In this document: piece after piece, positions 28,653 through 36,448 of the stretch
How positions within the stretch are numbered: the stretch's first letter is position 1
How the letters are laid out: each line of letters starts with the position of its first letter
Assembly: GCF_007003975.1 (NCBI RefSeq)
Contig: NZ_VFTC01000008.1
Span: forward strand, 62,001-126,000
Source: Mesorhizobium sp. WSM4306
Lineage (GTDB): Bacteria > Pseudomonadota > Alphaproteobacteria > Rhizobiales > Rhizobiaceae
Direction of reading: 5' to 3'
Length of the DNA stretch: 64,000 nucleotides
Position numbers and translations under genes: made by a program
Notes under the pieces: model-generated
What the model was told of the DNA's origin: nothing
Databases searched by the model: none
What the model saw: the letters and a program-made list of their open reading frames with translations, nothing else

Positions 28653-29234
28653 CTATCCTCCAGTCAGCACAACGCCTTTGACGAGAGCCGCGACCTCGTC
28701 GGCGACGACGGCCAGCGCCGAGCGGTCGCGGGTGGCCCGCACAATCACCATCAGCCCTTCCAGCGAGGATTCGACCAGCAGCGCCAAAGCGTGGGCGCGC
28801 CGCTCCGGTACCCCTGCCCTGACGAAAGCCTCCCGCAGCAAGCCGATCCATTGCTCGAAAGCCGAGCGGCAGAGTTCCACCAGTTCCGGTACGTCGGTCG
28901 GCGAATCCAGCACCACCGGCGCGATCGGACAGCCCAGTGAAAACTCGTTTTCCTCCAGCATGCGTCCGACCGACTGATAGATGTGATGGACGGCCACCGC
29001 CGGATCGCTCTCGGCGGCAAGCGCCTCGCCCAGCCTTTTCGTCACGTCGGCGACGCTGTCGCGCGTCACCTCGATGACCAGCTGGTCCTTGCCGCCAGGA
29101 AAATGGAAGTAGAGCGAGCCGCGCGGTGCAGCACTGGCGCTCAAGATATCGTTGAGCGAAGTGCCGTGATAGCCGCGCTGCCTGAGCAGCAGCGCCGTCG
29201 TCTCGAGTATGCGGGTGCGGGTGTCGTTTGCCAT
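28653..29234 (-). CDS. TetR/AcrR family regulator (LmrA/YxaF-like)
   Basis: 193 residues. TRTRILETTALLLRQRGYHG precedes a helix-turn-helix in SLNDILSASAAPRGSLYFHFPGGKDQL (about residues 25-55). The C-terminal portion with SLGCPIAPVVLDSP fits the YxaF/LmrA-like C-terminal domain. It is divergent from the MDR reductase-OsmC-SnoaL operon; the 101-base intergenic region contains repeated sequence, so it probably represses that operon. Confidence 0.88.
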   Translation of the reverse strand: MANDTRTRILETTALLLRQRGYHGTSLNDILSASAAPRGSLYFHFPGGKDQLVIEVTRDSVADVTKRLGEALAAESDPAVAVHHIYQSVGRMLEENEFSLGCPIAPVVLDSPTDVPELVELCRSAFEQWIGLLREAFVRAGVPERRAHALALLVESSLEGLMVIVRATRDRSALAVVADEVAALVKGVVLTGG

Positions 29235-29286
29235 GTCAGCCTCTGTCAGGAGCGGCCATTATAGGCCTTGCACAAAATATGACAAC

Positions 29287-29318
29287 CGGTCTACATAATA
29301 TATAGATCAGTCTACATA
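29287..29318. promoter_or_regulatory. Direct repeats, possible TetR-binding region
   Basis: CGGTCTACATA (29287-29297) and CAGTCTACATA (29308-29318) are near-identical, 21 bp apart, two helical turns, in an AT-rich stretch before the MDR gene. Direct rather than inverted geometry is unusual for TetR proteins, but TCTA...TAGA also gives a partial palindrome. Confidence 0.4.
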
Positions 29319-29335
29319 CTTTTGAGGAGAGCGAT

Positions 29336-30346
29336 ATGCGCAGCTACCGTCTCGAAGGATCCGGCGGGGCCGATTCCCTGGCGATGCGCAACGAGGCGCG
29401 GCCAGAACCGAAATCGCATGAGATTGTGATCCGCGTTCGCGCCACCTCGCTCAACCGCCGCGACACGATGATCCTTGGCGGTACCTATCCGCTGATGCCG
29501 TGCCCGGGCGTCATTCCGCTCAGCGACGGCGCCGGTGAGATCGCCGCCATTGGCGATGCCGTCACCCGCTTTGCCGTCGGCGACCGCGTCACCGGCAGCT
29601 ACTTCGCCCGCTGGATCGACGGCCGCATCAATCCCGGTCTGATCGACCAGCTCGGCTGCACATTGGACGGCATGCTGGCGGAATATGCCGTGCTCGATGA
29701 GCAATGGGCGGTCCGGTTGCCCGACCATCTAAGCTGGCATGAGGCGGCGACGCTGACCTGCGCCGGCGTGACGGCCTGGAATGCGGTGACGGGTCCCGGA
29801 ATTCTCAAACCAGGTCAATGGGTTCTGGTCATCGGTTCAGGTGGCGTCGCGCTGTTTGCGCTGCAGTTCGCCAAGCTCGCCGGTTGCCGCGTCGTGGCTG
29901 TCACATCGCGCGCCGAGAAGGCCGACAGGCTGCGAGGGCTGGGCGCTGACCTGGTTGTCTCCAGTACCGACACGCCGGAATGGGGCGGCTGGGTGCGCGA
30001 ACAGACAGGTGGCATCGACCTCGTCGTTGAAACCGGCGGCCCGGCCACCTTTGCGCAGTCGCTGATTGCCAGCACGCTTTATGGGCACATCGTGCAGCTG
30101 ACGCTGCAGGACGCCAAAGGCAGATCGATCGAGATGCCGGCAGCGCTTTATCAGCGCAGCCTCGTCACCATCAGCCGCCTGTTCGTCGGCAGCCGGACGA
30201 ACCTCGAGGCAATGCTGCGCGCCGTCTCGCAGCATCGCCTGAAGCCCGTCATCGACAAGGTCTTCCCGTTCCCCGAAGCCGGCGATGCTTACCGCTACTT
30301 CCAGCAGGGCGACGTGTTCGGGAAGGTTGTCATCGACGGCGCCTGA
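29336..30346 (+). CDS. MDR-family NAD(P)-dependent alcohol dehydrogenase-like oxidoreductase
   Basis: 336 residues of the medium-chain dehydrogenase/reductase superfamily. The catalytic domain has SLNRRDTMILGGTYP and GVIPLSDGAGEIAAIGDAV; the cofactor domain has VLVIGSGGVALFALQFAKLAG with a GSGGVA dinucleotide loop, and AVTSRAEKADRLRGLGAD. The structural-zinc Cys cluster is absent, as in MDR7-like quinone/enone reductases, so zinc-independent reduction of an alkene or quinone is more likely than alcohol oxidation. First gene of an operon with OsmC and SnoaL-like genes. Confidence 0.86.
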   Translation: MRSYRLEGSGGADSLAMRNEARPEPKSHEIVIRVRATSLNRRDTMILGGTYPLMPCPGVIPLSDGAGEIAAIGDAVTRFAVGDRVTGSYFARWIDGRINPGLIDQLGCTLDGMLAEYAVLDEQWAVRLPDHLSWHEAATLTCAGVTAWNAVTGPGILKPGQWVLVIGSGGVALFALQFAKLAGCRVVAVTSRAEKADRLRGLGADLVVSSTDTPEWGGWVREQTGGIDLVVETGGPATFAQSLIASTLYGHIVQLTLQDAKGRSIEMPAALYQRSLVTISRLFVGSRTNLEAMLRAVSQHRLKPVIDKVFPFPEAGDAYRYFQQGDVFGKVVIDGA

Positions 30347-30392
30347 CCCGTTTGCCAGCTCATCATATTGAACCCAACGAAGGAGAACGACC

Positions 30393-30842
30393 ATGACAAT
30401 CCGTGAAGCTTTCGCAGAATGGCAAGGCACGCTGAAGGAAGGCGGCGGCCGCCTGCGGCTTGGCAGCGGCGTCTTCGAAGGCGCATATTCCTTTCCGTCG
30501 CGCTTTGAAAACGGTCCAGGCACCAACCCGGAAGAACTGATCGCGGCAGCCCATGCCGGCTGCTTCTCGATGGCGCTGACCTTCATCCTCGGCCAGGACG
30601 GCCATGTTGCCCGAAACATTCGCACCGCCGCCAAGGTGCATCTCGGCGCGACCGCCGCGGGACCGACGATCACCCGCATCGAGCTCGAAACGCAAGCCGA
30701 TATGCCCGGCCTCGAGCCTGCCGAATTCCAGCGCATGGCGGAGACGGCGAAGACGACCTGCCTCGTCTCTCGTGCTTTGGCCGGCGTTGCAACAATAGCG
30801 CTCAAGGCCGAGCTCGTCGCCACCACTGCCACGGGACAATGA
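30393..30842 (+). CDS. OsmC family peroxiredoxin
   Basis: 149 residues with the OsmC fold and both redox Cys: one in AHAGCFSMALTFIL (about residue 54) and one in AKTTCLVSRAL (about 119). Family members reduce organic hydroperoxides. It sits 46 bases after the MDR reductase and its stop is followed at once by the SnoaL-like gene, so the three are one unit, consistent with detoxifying reactive organic electrophiles or peroxides. Confidence 0.9.
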   Translation: MTIREAFAEWQGTLKEGGGRLRLGSGVFEGAYSFPSRFENGPGTNPEELIAAAHAGCFSMALTFILGQDGHVARNIRTAAKVHLGATAAGPTITRIELETQADMPGLEPAEFQRMAETAKTTCLVSRALAGVATIALKAELVATTATGQ

Positions 30843-30859
30843 AAACCAGGAGATATGAG

Positions 30860-31246
30860 ATGAGCCAGAACAGCATCACGAGCATTCATCCGGACGACCA
30901 CTCCAGGCAGACTGCCGAAATCATGCAGCGCTTCAACAATGTGTTCCAGCTGCACGATCCATCGGCGCTTGGCGAACTGGTCGCCGAGGACTGCGTCATC
31001 GAAAACACTGTGCCGGCACCGGACGGCGCCCGCCATGCCGGTAAAGGGGCATGCGTTGCCCTATGGTCGGCAATCGCCACCCAGCCCGGCACGCGCTTCG
31101 ACCTCGAGGAAACGTTTGTCGCCGGTGAACGGGCAACGATCCGCTGGCGCTATTTCATGGCCGACGGCAACTCCATCCGCGGCGTCAACCTGATGCGCGT
31201 CGCGGACGGGCGCATCGTCGAGGCGATGGGCTATGTGAAGGGATAG
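30860..31246 (+). CDS. SnoaL/NTF2-like small protein
   Basis: 128 residues with a cone-shaped NTF2/SnoaL-like fold: IMQRFNNVFQLHDPSALGEL, then AEDCVIENTVPAP and a C-terminal GNSIRGVNLMRVADGRIVE strand. Many relatives are isomerases, hydrolases or binding proteins for small hydrophobic compounds. AGGAG supports ATG 30860; an alternative ATG at 30839 overlaps the osmC stop. Last gene of the TetR-linked operon; precise role unknown. Confidence 0.75.
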   Translation: MSQNSITSIHPDDHSRQTAEIMQRFNNVFQLHDPSALGELVAEDCVIENTVPAPDGARHAGKGACVALWSAIATQPGTRFDLEETFVAGERATIRWRYFMADGNSIRGVNLMRVADGRIVEAMGYVKG

Positions 31247-31326
31247 GCCTTGGCCCGATGCTGGACCATACGCGGATCAGCCCGGAATCTCGCCCCACAG
31301 GGCAGAGATTCCGGGCTGCTATTTCG

Positions 31327-31842
31327 TCACTGCCCGACCTTTTGCAGCTTCACCGTGGTCCTGGGGCTGTTCTGGATGGTCTGGAAGATCACGCAGTAGC
31401 GGTCGGTGAGTTCAAGCAGCTGGTCAAGCTGGTTCTGCGAAGCCTCGGTGTCGATATCGAACCGCAGGCGGATTTCCTTGAAACCGACCGGCACGCCTTC
31501 GGTGACACCCAGCGTACCGCGAAGATCGACGTCGCCTTCCGCGGAGACCTCAGCCGACCTGATCGGAATGTCGAGCACGGCTGCAGCCGCCCGCATCGAG
31601 ACGCCGGCGCAGGCGATCAGCGCCTCCAGCAGCATGTCGCCGGAGCAGAGTTCCTGGCCGCTGCCACCGGCCATCGGATGGATGCCGGCAAGTGCCAGCC
31701 CACGCCCGGTTTCGACCTTGCAAGTCACGGTGGATGCGTCGGCGACGCCCTTGGCCTTCAACGTGAGAAACGCGGCCTGCGCATCCCTGCGGTAGAGATC
31801 CTTGATCGGTTCCTGCGTGGCCCGAAATGTTGCGATTTCCAT
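31327..31842 (-). CDS. OsmC family protein (second type)
   Basis: 171 residues, OsmC-like, with Cys in LIACAGVSMRAAA and Cys in LTDRYCVIFQTI in the positions of the redox pair. The N-terminus is longer and the subfamily differs from the 30393 gene. It follows the GFA gene by 52 bases on the same strand, so the two are probably co-transcribed. A role in peroxide or thiol chemistry is inferred from the family. Confidence 0.85.
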   Translation of the reverse strand: MEIATFRATQEPIKDLYRRDAQAAFLTLKAKGVADASTVTCKVETGRGLALAGIHPMAGGSGQELCSGDMLLEALIACAGVSMRAAAAVLDIPIRSAEVSAEGDVDLRGTLGVTEGVPVGFKEIRLRFDIDTEASQNQLDQLLELTDRYCVIFQTIQNSPRTTVKLQKVGQ

Positions 31843-31894
31843 GGATTATCTCCTGTCTTGAATAGTCGTTGTGAAAATGGCGAACAGCGGTGGC

Positions 31895-32320
31895 TTACTC
31901 CGGCACGGCGATGCCGGAGCCGCCGAGTTCCGCCGGAAAATCTCGCAGCTTGGGCAATCCGTCCTTCATCGGCAGCACGGTCTCGGCATAGTTGACGTGA
32001 AGCCCAGGCGTGAATTTCATGCCGGGAATCGTCGCCGCATAGACGTCGACGAGGCCGAGCGGCGGATGGGCGGTCATCAGATGGCCTCCGCATTTCGTGC
32101 AGAACTGGCGATCGCTCATTTCGGTCTTCTCGAAGCGCGACAGGAACTCCGCGCCCTTGGTGACCTTGACGTTTTCCGGCTTCCACAGCGTGAAGGCGTT
32201 CACCGGAGATGCCGACCAGGATCGGCAGGAACTGCAGTGGCAATAGCCCATTGCCTCGGCGGTTCCGTGCACTTCGATCTCCACGGCGCCGCAAAAACAC
32301 CCGCCTCTATGTACCGTCAT
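31895..32320 (-). CDS. GFA family zinc protein (glutathione-dependent formaldehyde-activating type)
   Basis: 141 residues. Zinc-binding Cys sets are visible: GGCFCGAVE near the start, GYCHCSSCRSWS (about 26-37) and FCTKCGGHLM (about 74-83). The family founder catalyses S-hydroxymethylglutathione formation, but most members, including this one, have unknown reactions. AAAGGAC precedes the ATG. It leads a two-gene unit with an OsmC protein and is divergent from an AraC regulator, 185 bases away. Confidence 0.87.
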   Translation of the reverse strand: MTVHRGGCFCGAVEIEVHGTAEAMGYCHCSSCRSWSASPVNAFTLWKPENVKVTKGAEFLSRFEKTEMSDRQFCTKCGGHLMTAHPPLGLVDVYAATIPGMKFTPGLHVNYAETVLPMKDGLPKLRDFPAELGGSGIAVPE

Positions 32321-32505
32321 GACTTTTGTCCTTTGTTGGTTTCGAGTGCGCTCAGCGCCTGCTTTCGGCAGCGCTTGAGCACCGGCGGGGGTTTAAGCGT
32401 TCCGGCCGCAAACTGAATGATGCGGCGTCCGCCTTGCTTGACAGCGCGTCCGGAACTGGAAAGGGATGATGCCAGACCGGCTTGCCGGGTGCGGGACAAG
32501 GTGGA

Positions 32506-33501
32506 ATGGCCGGGGATGCTCTGTCTGACCTGTTGAGGACGGTGCGCCTTACCGGCGCGACGTTTTTCGATATCGAAGGACATGAGCCGTGGGCTGTCTG
32601 CTCACCGGCGCCATCGTCCATCCTGCCGAAGATCCTGCCCGGCGCCGACCATCTGATTTCCTACCATGTGGTGACGGCTGGAAGCTGCTTCGCCCGCATC
32701 GTCGGCCAGGAAGCGATCGCGCTGCAGGCCGGTGAAGTCGTGGTCTTCACCAAGAGCGATCCGCACATCATGTCGAGCAATCCGGCGCTGCGCGCCGATC
32801 CGCCGACCGCCGATGTGCTGGATATAGCGACTGCCGGCCAGATGCCGTTCTACATCAACTGCGCCGGCGACGGGGCAATGTCGGCCAGGCTGGTGTGCGG
32901 CTATCTCGCCTGCGACGCTCAGCCGTTCAATCCCCTGCTCGAGGCATTGCCGCCGGTGATCAAGGCCGGAGACGCGAAAGGCGATGGCGGCTGGCTCGGC
33001 CAGTTCATCAAGCTGGCGGTCTCGGAAGTGGCTGAAAAGCGCGCCGGCAGCGAAACAGTGCTGACCAAGCTCAGCGAGCTGATGTTCGTCGACGTGCTGC
33101 GCCGTTATGTGGAATCCTTGCCGCCGCAACATACGGGCTGGCTGGCGGGCCTGCGCGATCCGCATCTGGCGAGGGCGCTGGCGCTTATCCACGACCGGCC
33201 GGCGCATAACTGGACGGTGGAGGCGCTGGCGAAGGACTGCGCGCTGTCGCGCACGGTGCTCGCCGAACGCTTCACCAGGCTCGTCGGCATGCCGCCGATG
33301 CACTATCTCGCCAAATGGCGCATGCAGATCGCCTCGGAACTGCTCAGCGCCGGCAACAGCAACATGGCAAACATCGCGGCCGAAATCGGCTACGAATCCG
33401 AGGCGGCGTTCAGCCGCGCCTTCAAGAAGATGATCGGTGTTCCACCCTCGGCCTGGCGCCTCGGCATCCGGACCCGGTCCGAAAGCGACGAGGTGCTTTA
33501 G
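32506..33501 (+). CDS. AraC family regulator with cupin sensor domain
   Basis: 331 residues. The N-terminal half is a cupin-type ligand domain (ILPGADHLISYHVVTAGSCF, then ALQAGEVVVFTKSDPHIMSS) and the C-terminal 100 residues hold two helix-turn-helix units (TVEALAKDCALSRTVLAERF and NIAAEIGYESEAAFSRAFKK). This is the AraC subgroup with an AraC-binding-like N-terminus of the cupin_6 type. An upstream TTG at 32482 is an alternative start. Divergent from the GFA-OsmC unit, which it may control. Confidence 0.87.
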   Translation: MAGDALSDLLRTVRLTGATFFDIEGHEPWAVCSPAPSSILPKILPGADHLISYHVVTAGSCFARIVGQEAIALQAGEVVVFTKSDPHIMSSNPALRADPPTADVLDIATAGQMPFYINCAGDGAMSARLVCGYLACDAQPFNPLLEALPPVIKAGDAKGDGGWLGQFIKLAVSEVAEKRAGSETVLTKLSELMFVDVLRRYVESLPPQHTGWLAGLRDPHLARALALIHDRPAHNWTVEALAKDCALSRTVLAERFTRLVGMPPMHYLAKWRMQIASELLSAGNSNMANIAAEIGYESEAAFSRAFKKMIGVPPSAWRLGIRTRSESDEVL

Positions 33502-33525
33502 GCCGAGGGGCTGGCAGTTCCAGAT

Positions 33526-34137
33526 CTACCGATCGGCCAGCGCCAGCTTGGCGCCGAGCATGACGAAGGCGCCGGCGAAGGTGCGGCGCATCCAGGTCAG
33601 CACCATCGGCCGCGACACGACGTGGCTGCGGATCGAGGCGGCAAAGATGCCGTAACCGACGAACACGACGAAGGTCAAAAGCATGAAGACGCTCGAGAGT
33701 TCGAGCATCTTGCCGAAGGCGTTCGGTTCGGTGGTGCTGACGAATTGCGGCAGGAATGCAAAGAAGAAGATCGACAGTTTCGGGTTGAGAATGTTGATCA
33801 GGATGCCGGAGGTGATGACCTTGGCGGCGGAACGGGGTGCTGCGTTTTCGTCGACGCTCAAGCCGCCCTTCTCCTTCAACGTGTTCCAGGCCATGTAGAC
33901 GAGATAGGCGACGCCGAGATATTTCAGCGTCTCGAAGGCGACAGCACTTGTGTGCAGCAGTGCCGCGAGGCCGGTGATGGCGGCGGCCATATGCGGGATG
34001 ATGCCGAGCGTGCAGCCGAATGCGGCGATGATCGAGGCGCGCACCCCGCGCGAAAGCCCGGCGCTCAGCGTGTAGAGAACGCCGGTGCCGGGCGAAGCCA
34101 CGACAATCAGCGACGTCAACAGGAATTCGATGCTCAT
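33526..34137 (-). CDS. LysE family translocator
   Basis: 203 residues, about six helices, beginning MSIEFLLTSLIVVASPGTGVLYTLSAGLSRG in which the PGP hallmark is PGT, then NILNPKLSIFFFAFLPQFV. Probable amino acid or small-metabolite exporter. GGAGGATCC precedes ATG 34137; the open frame upstream runs into a repeat element and is not used. It converges on the AraC gene and shows no obvious link with it. Confidence 0.86.
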   Translation of the reverse strand: MSIEFLLTSLIVVASPGTGVLYTLSAGLSRGVRASIIAAFGCTLGIIPHMAAAITGLAALLHTSAVAFETLKYLGVAYLVYMAWNTLKEKGGLSVDENAAPRSAAKVITSGILINILNPKLSIFFFAFLPQFVSTTEPNAFGKMLELSSVFMLLTFVVFVGYGIFAASIRSHVVSRPMVLTWMRRTFAGAFVMLGAKLALADR

Positions 34138-34206
34138 GGATCCTCCAACGCCCTGCCCGGCGTGGAAGCTATCGGGTGATGTGAGGTTGGGCAAGCGGGT
34201 GGCATA

Positions 34207-34364
34207 ATCTCCCCCCTCGAGGGGGAGATGTCGCCGAAAGGCGACAGAGGGGGTCGCCGCGCGTGAAGCGCCAGCGTTTTCCATAACGAAAGGGGCGCCG
34301 GCGCTCCATGCGAGACGACCCCCTCTGACCGCTTCGCGGCCATCTCCCCCTCAAGGGGGAAGAT
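34207..34364. repeat. Palindromic intergenic element with about 50-bp inverted ends (RIME/MITE-like)
   Basis: The left end (34207-34256) has a hairpin ATCTCCCCC...GGGGGAGAT followed by GTCGCC-GAAA-GGCGAC and AGAGGGGGTCG. The right end (34315-34364) is its inverted, slightly diverged copy: AGACGACCCCCTCTGACC, GCTTCGCGGCC and CATCTCCCCCTCAAGGGGG. About 58 bases lie between. Compound hairpins of this kind are dispersed in rhizobial genomes. The right end overlaps the 3' end of the YkgJ-like gene and supplies its stop codon. Confidence 0.8.
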
Positions 34365-34731
34365 CAACCATGCCGTGCGCCTTGCGCGCCATCAGGCAAT
34401 CGTCGCCGCCGGGCATGCAGGCGCGGCAGACATCAGGACGGATCTCGTAAATGCCGCAGGCCGTGTGCTTGCCAACCTCGCCGGTCAGCGCCGAACAGCG
34501 GACACCGTCGCAGCGCATGCCGGAGAGGTCAGCCGCCACGAATTTTTCCGGGATCCGGTCGAGCTGAGCATCGTCTTCCATCGAGAAGCGTGGCCATTCG
34601 GCGGAGTAGGAACAGCAGGCGCCGCAGCTCTGACAGTCGAAGATTGCGACCGCACCCTCATCGCCAGACAAAACGTTCGGAGCGCCAGCCAGGGCGGGTG
34701 CGATGGAGGGATAACCGGCATCTCGTGGCAA
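34351..34731 (-). CDS. YkgJ-type cysteine cluster protein
   Basis: About 126 residues with CQSCGACC (about 33-40) and a later Cys set (RCDGVRCSAL, ACGIYEIRPDVCRACMPGGDDC), the pattern of the YkgJ/UPF0153 family thought to bind zinc or an iron-sulphur cluster. No enzymatic role is established. The start is uncertain: the only early initiation codons are TTGs, with no clear ribosome-binding site at 34731. The C-terminus (GMVDLPP) and stop are encoded by the end of the palindromic repeat, so the original tail was probably lost or replaced. Confidence 0.75.
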   Translation of the reverse strand: MPRDAGYPSIAPALAGAPNVLSGDEGAVAIFDCQSCGACCSYSAEWPRFSMEDDAQLDRIPEKFVAADLSGMRCDGVRCSALTGEVGKHTACGIYEIRPDVCRACMPGGDDCLMARKAHGMVDLPP

Positions 34732-34735
34732 GGCG

Positions 34736-34894
34736 CTATTTTTTCTTGGCCGCCTTGCCCTTCGGTGCGTCAGCCGGCGACTTGAACAGATCGGTCGCGG
34801 CCTCGGCAGCCTTCGGCGCGGCAGCGGGCTTGGCCGGCTTTGCAGCGGCAGCCGTCGCTGCCGGCTGGTCCTTGGCGGAAAACTTTATGGCCAT
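34736..34894 (-). CDS. 52-residue Ala/Lys/Pro-rich basic protein
   Basis: A small frame, M-A-I-K-F-S-A-K-D-Q at the start and ending in GKAAKKK, rich in Ala, Lys and Pro like the tails of bacterial histone H1-like proteins. It starts one base after the stop of the 135-residue gene upstream and ends five bases before the YkgJ-like gene, a spacing typical of a translated operon member. Role unknown; nucleic-acid binding is possible from composition only. Confidence 0.6.
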   Translation of the reverse strand: MAIKFSAKDQPAATAAAAKPAKPAAAPKAAEAATDLFKSPADAPKGKAAKKK

Positions 34895-34895
34895 G

Positions 34896-35303
34896 TCAGT
34901 CCTCGTCGGAAAAACGCGATGATGGTGCGCGCGGATTGCGCAAGCGGCCGATCAGCGCCGAGACCGCCGTGATGTTCATTTCCTCGGGCGACCAGTTCCT
35001 GGTTTCCGCGATGTGATGCGCCGCCAGCTCGCGATGCGTGCTGCCGCTATAGGCGGCATCCTGATAGGTCACCCGCTCCAGGGTCTTTTTGTCCTCGCGG
35101 ACATATTCGATCAGGTAGTTCGGGGCTTCGGCGCGGCCGCGCACGCCTACGCGCACCTGGGCATCGCCATGCGCGCGCTTGCAGCGCTCGAGTTTTTCCA
35201 GCACGCGGCGGACATATTCGACCGGCTTGTCCAGGCCTTCGACCATGGACGCAATGGTCGAATCGGCATCGATCGGCGTAGGCGGTACGCGCTTGGTGGC
35301 CAT
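34896..35303 (-). CDS. Conserved hypothetical protein (135 aa), coupled operon
   Basis: A charged, soluble protein with no signal or membrane segment: VPPTPIDADSTIASMVEGL, then VEYVRRVLEKLERCKRAHGD, APNYLIEYVREDKKTLERVT, and C-terminal WSPEEMNITAVSALIGRLRN. I do not recognise the family. Its ATG overlaps the stop of the upstream 74-residue gene by one base (TGATG), so translation is coupled, and the 52-residue gene begins one base after its stop. Confidence 0.65.
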   Translation of the reverse strand: MATKRVPPTPIDADSTIASMVEGLDKPVEYVRRVLEKLERCKRAHGDAQVRVGVRGRAEAPNYLIEYVREDKKTLERVTYQDAAYSGSTHRELAAHHIAETRNWSPEEMNITAVSALIGRLRNPRAPSSRFSDED

Positions 35304-35527
35304 CAACGTTTACCTGCCCGCTTCGGCAACGCCGCAAGGGCGGCGGCCGCTGCCATCTCGTCGGCTTCCTTTTCCTTGCGCAGTTCGCGCAAGCGTGCGG
35401 TCTTGGCTTCGCGTGCCTCGCTGACGGCATCACGCTCGGACAGGATGCGGTTGAGCGACATCGACTGGGTCTGCGTCTTGCTGAACAGCGAGCCGGCCTG
35501 ATCGGCGGTCTTCGATTGAGTGGTCAA
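35303..35527 (-). CDS. Conserved hypothetical protein (74 aa), first gene of small-protein operon
   Basis: 74 residues, hydrophilic and probably helical or coiled-coil: QSMSLNRILSERDAVSEARE then KTARLRELRKEKEADEMAAA and a basic end PKRAGKR. TTG start with AGGAG eight bases upstream. It leads a tightly packed set of three small genes plus possibly the YkgJ-like gene. Function unknown; co-conservation of the set would be informative. Confidence 0.6.
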   Translation of the reverse strand: MTTQSKTADQAGSLFSKTQTQSMSLNRILSERDAVSEAREAKTARLRELRKEKEADEMAAAAALAALPKRAGKR

Positions 35528-35575
35528 AAACTTTCTCCTGTCGGGAGCCTGGTGCCGATAGAGCGAGACCGGTCG

Positions 35576-35589
35576 TTGGTCACGACCAA
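35576..35589. promoter_or_regulatory. Palindrome upstream of the small-protein operon
   Basis: TTGGTC-AC-GACCAA, perfect 6-bp arms, 49 bases before the TTG start of the 74-residue gene. It overlaps a second potential hairpin GGTCGT-N5-ACGACC. May be an operator. Confidence 0.4.
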
Positions 35590-35695
35590 ATCAGTAAGGC
35601 ATCGGGGCATTACGGGCGGTTCAGATTGCTGGAGCGTCCTTTAGCACGTTCCGGCCGGCGTGCAGCGCACTTTTAGCGGCATGACACGCAAAATG

Positions 35696-35721
35696 AAAAA
35701 GGCCAGGCACGGCCTGACCTT
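35696..35721 (-). terminator. Rho-independent terminator of cspA
   Basis: On the minus strand AAGGTCAGGC-CGT-GCCTGGCCTT forms a 10-bp stem with one G-T pair and is followed by TTT. Lies about 100 bases after the cspA stop and separates it from the small-protein operon. Confidence 0.75.
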
Positions 35722-35822
35722 CCATGGAAGCGCCGCGCATCCAACTGGATGCGCAAGGCACTCCTTTCAGCCTTTCACCGGTGCCAGTACATCCGTGGTC
35801 ACCGGAAGGCCGAATTTCTTGA

Positions 35823-36032
35823 TCAGGCCGCCTTCAACTGGTCGGCGGACATCTTGCCCGACTTGTTGTCGCGGGTCATCTCGTAGCCGAGCTTCTGGCC
35901 CTCGACGATGTCACGCATGCCGGCGCGCTCTACGGCCGAGATGTGGACGAAAACGTCAGCGGAGCCGTCGTCAGGCTGAATAAAACCAAAACCTTTGGTG
36001 GCGTTGAACCATTTCACTGTGCCGGTGGCCAT
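35823..36032 (-). CDS. cspA: Cold-shock protein (CspA family)
   Basis: 69 residues, a single cold-shock domain binding single-stranded nucleic acid. RNP1 is KGFGFIQP and RNP2 is VFVHIS; starts [17 protein letters not shown]. It would act as an RNA chaperone. GGGAAAGGG precedes ATG 36032. The gene has a long upstream region without genes, as is usual for temperature-controlled csp leaders, and its own terminator. Confidence 0.95.
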   Translation of the reverse strand: MATGTVKWFNATKGFGFIQPDDGSADVFVHISAVERAGMRDIVEGQKLGYEMTRDNKSGKMSADQLKAA

Positions 36033-36296
36033 GAAGAACCCTTTCCCTGGCAAATATTCGTTCACCATTGTGCGACTGCACAACAGCGTTTGTCTCGATT
36101 TTTGATGGGGAAGTTCGTCAAAGGCGCGCATGCGTGCGCGGATAACAAAAGTCGGTCAAACAAATATCGACATATGTCTTGTAGACTTCTTTTGGCGCCG
36201 AGTCAATTTCTGGTTTTCCTGCGGCCAAAATTCAACCTGGAGATGCTGAGGGATGACGCCTCAACTGGCGAGCCGAAGCAGGGTAAGGCGGGCGTA
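36033..36296 (-). other. Upstream/leader region of cspA
   Basis: 264 bases with no credible gene between the cspA start and the upstream terminator. It is AT-richer than surroundings (for example CAAATATCGACATATGTCTTG), and probably contains the cspA promoter and a structured 5' leader. No precise promoter was assigned. Confidence 0.4.
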
Positions 36297-36343
36297 AAAA
36301 AAATGTGCCAGGCTTGGAACCATTCCCAAGCCCGCGCATTTTT
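36297..36343 (-). terminator. Strong hairpin terminator after the GST-YciI unit
   Basis: A run of A's, AAAATGTGC, a GGCTTGG...CCAAGCC inner stem (36311-36332) and GCGCATTTTT form one long stem flanked by A- and T-runs. Read on the minus strand it ends in TTTTTTTT and would stop transcription from the GST-YciI unit before cspA; it could also work on the plus strand. Confidence 0.7.
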
Positions 36344-36448
36344 ATGGTGTCAGCAGTACAGAGAGCAATCTCAGAATGCTGGCAACAGGACGCCTCCCAC
36401 ACATTAAACGGTGCGAGAGGCGTTCTTGTATGTGCCGGGTCTATCGCA

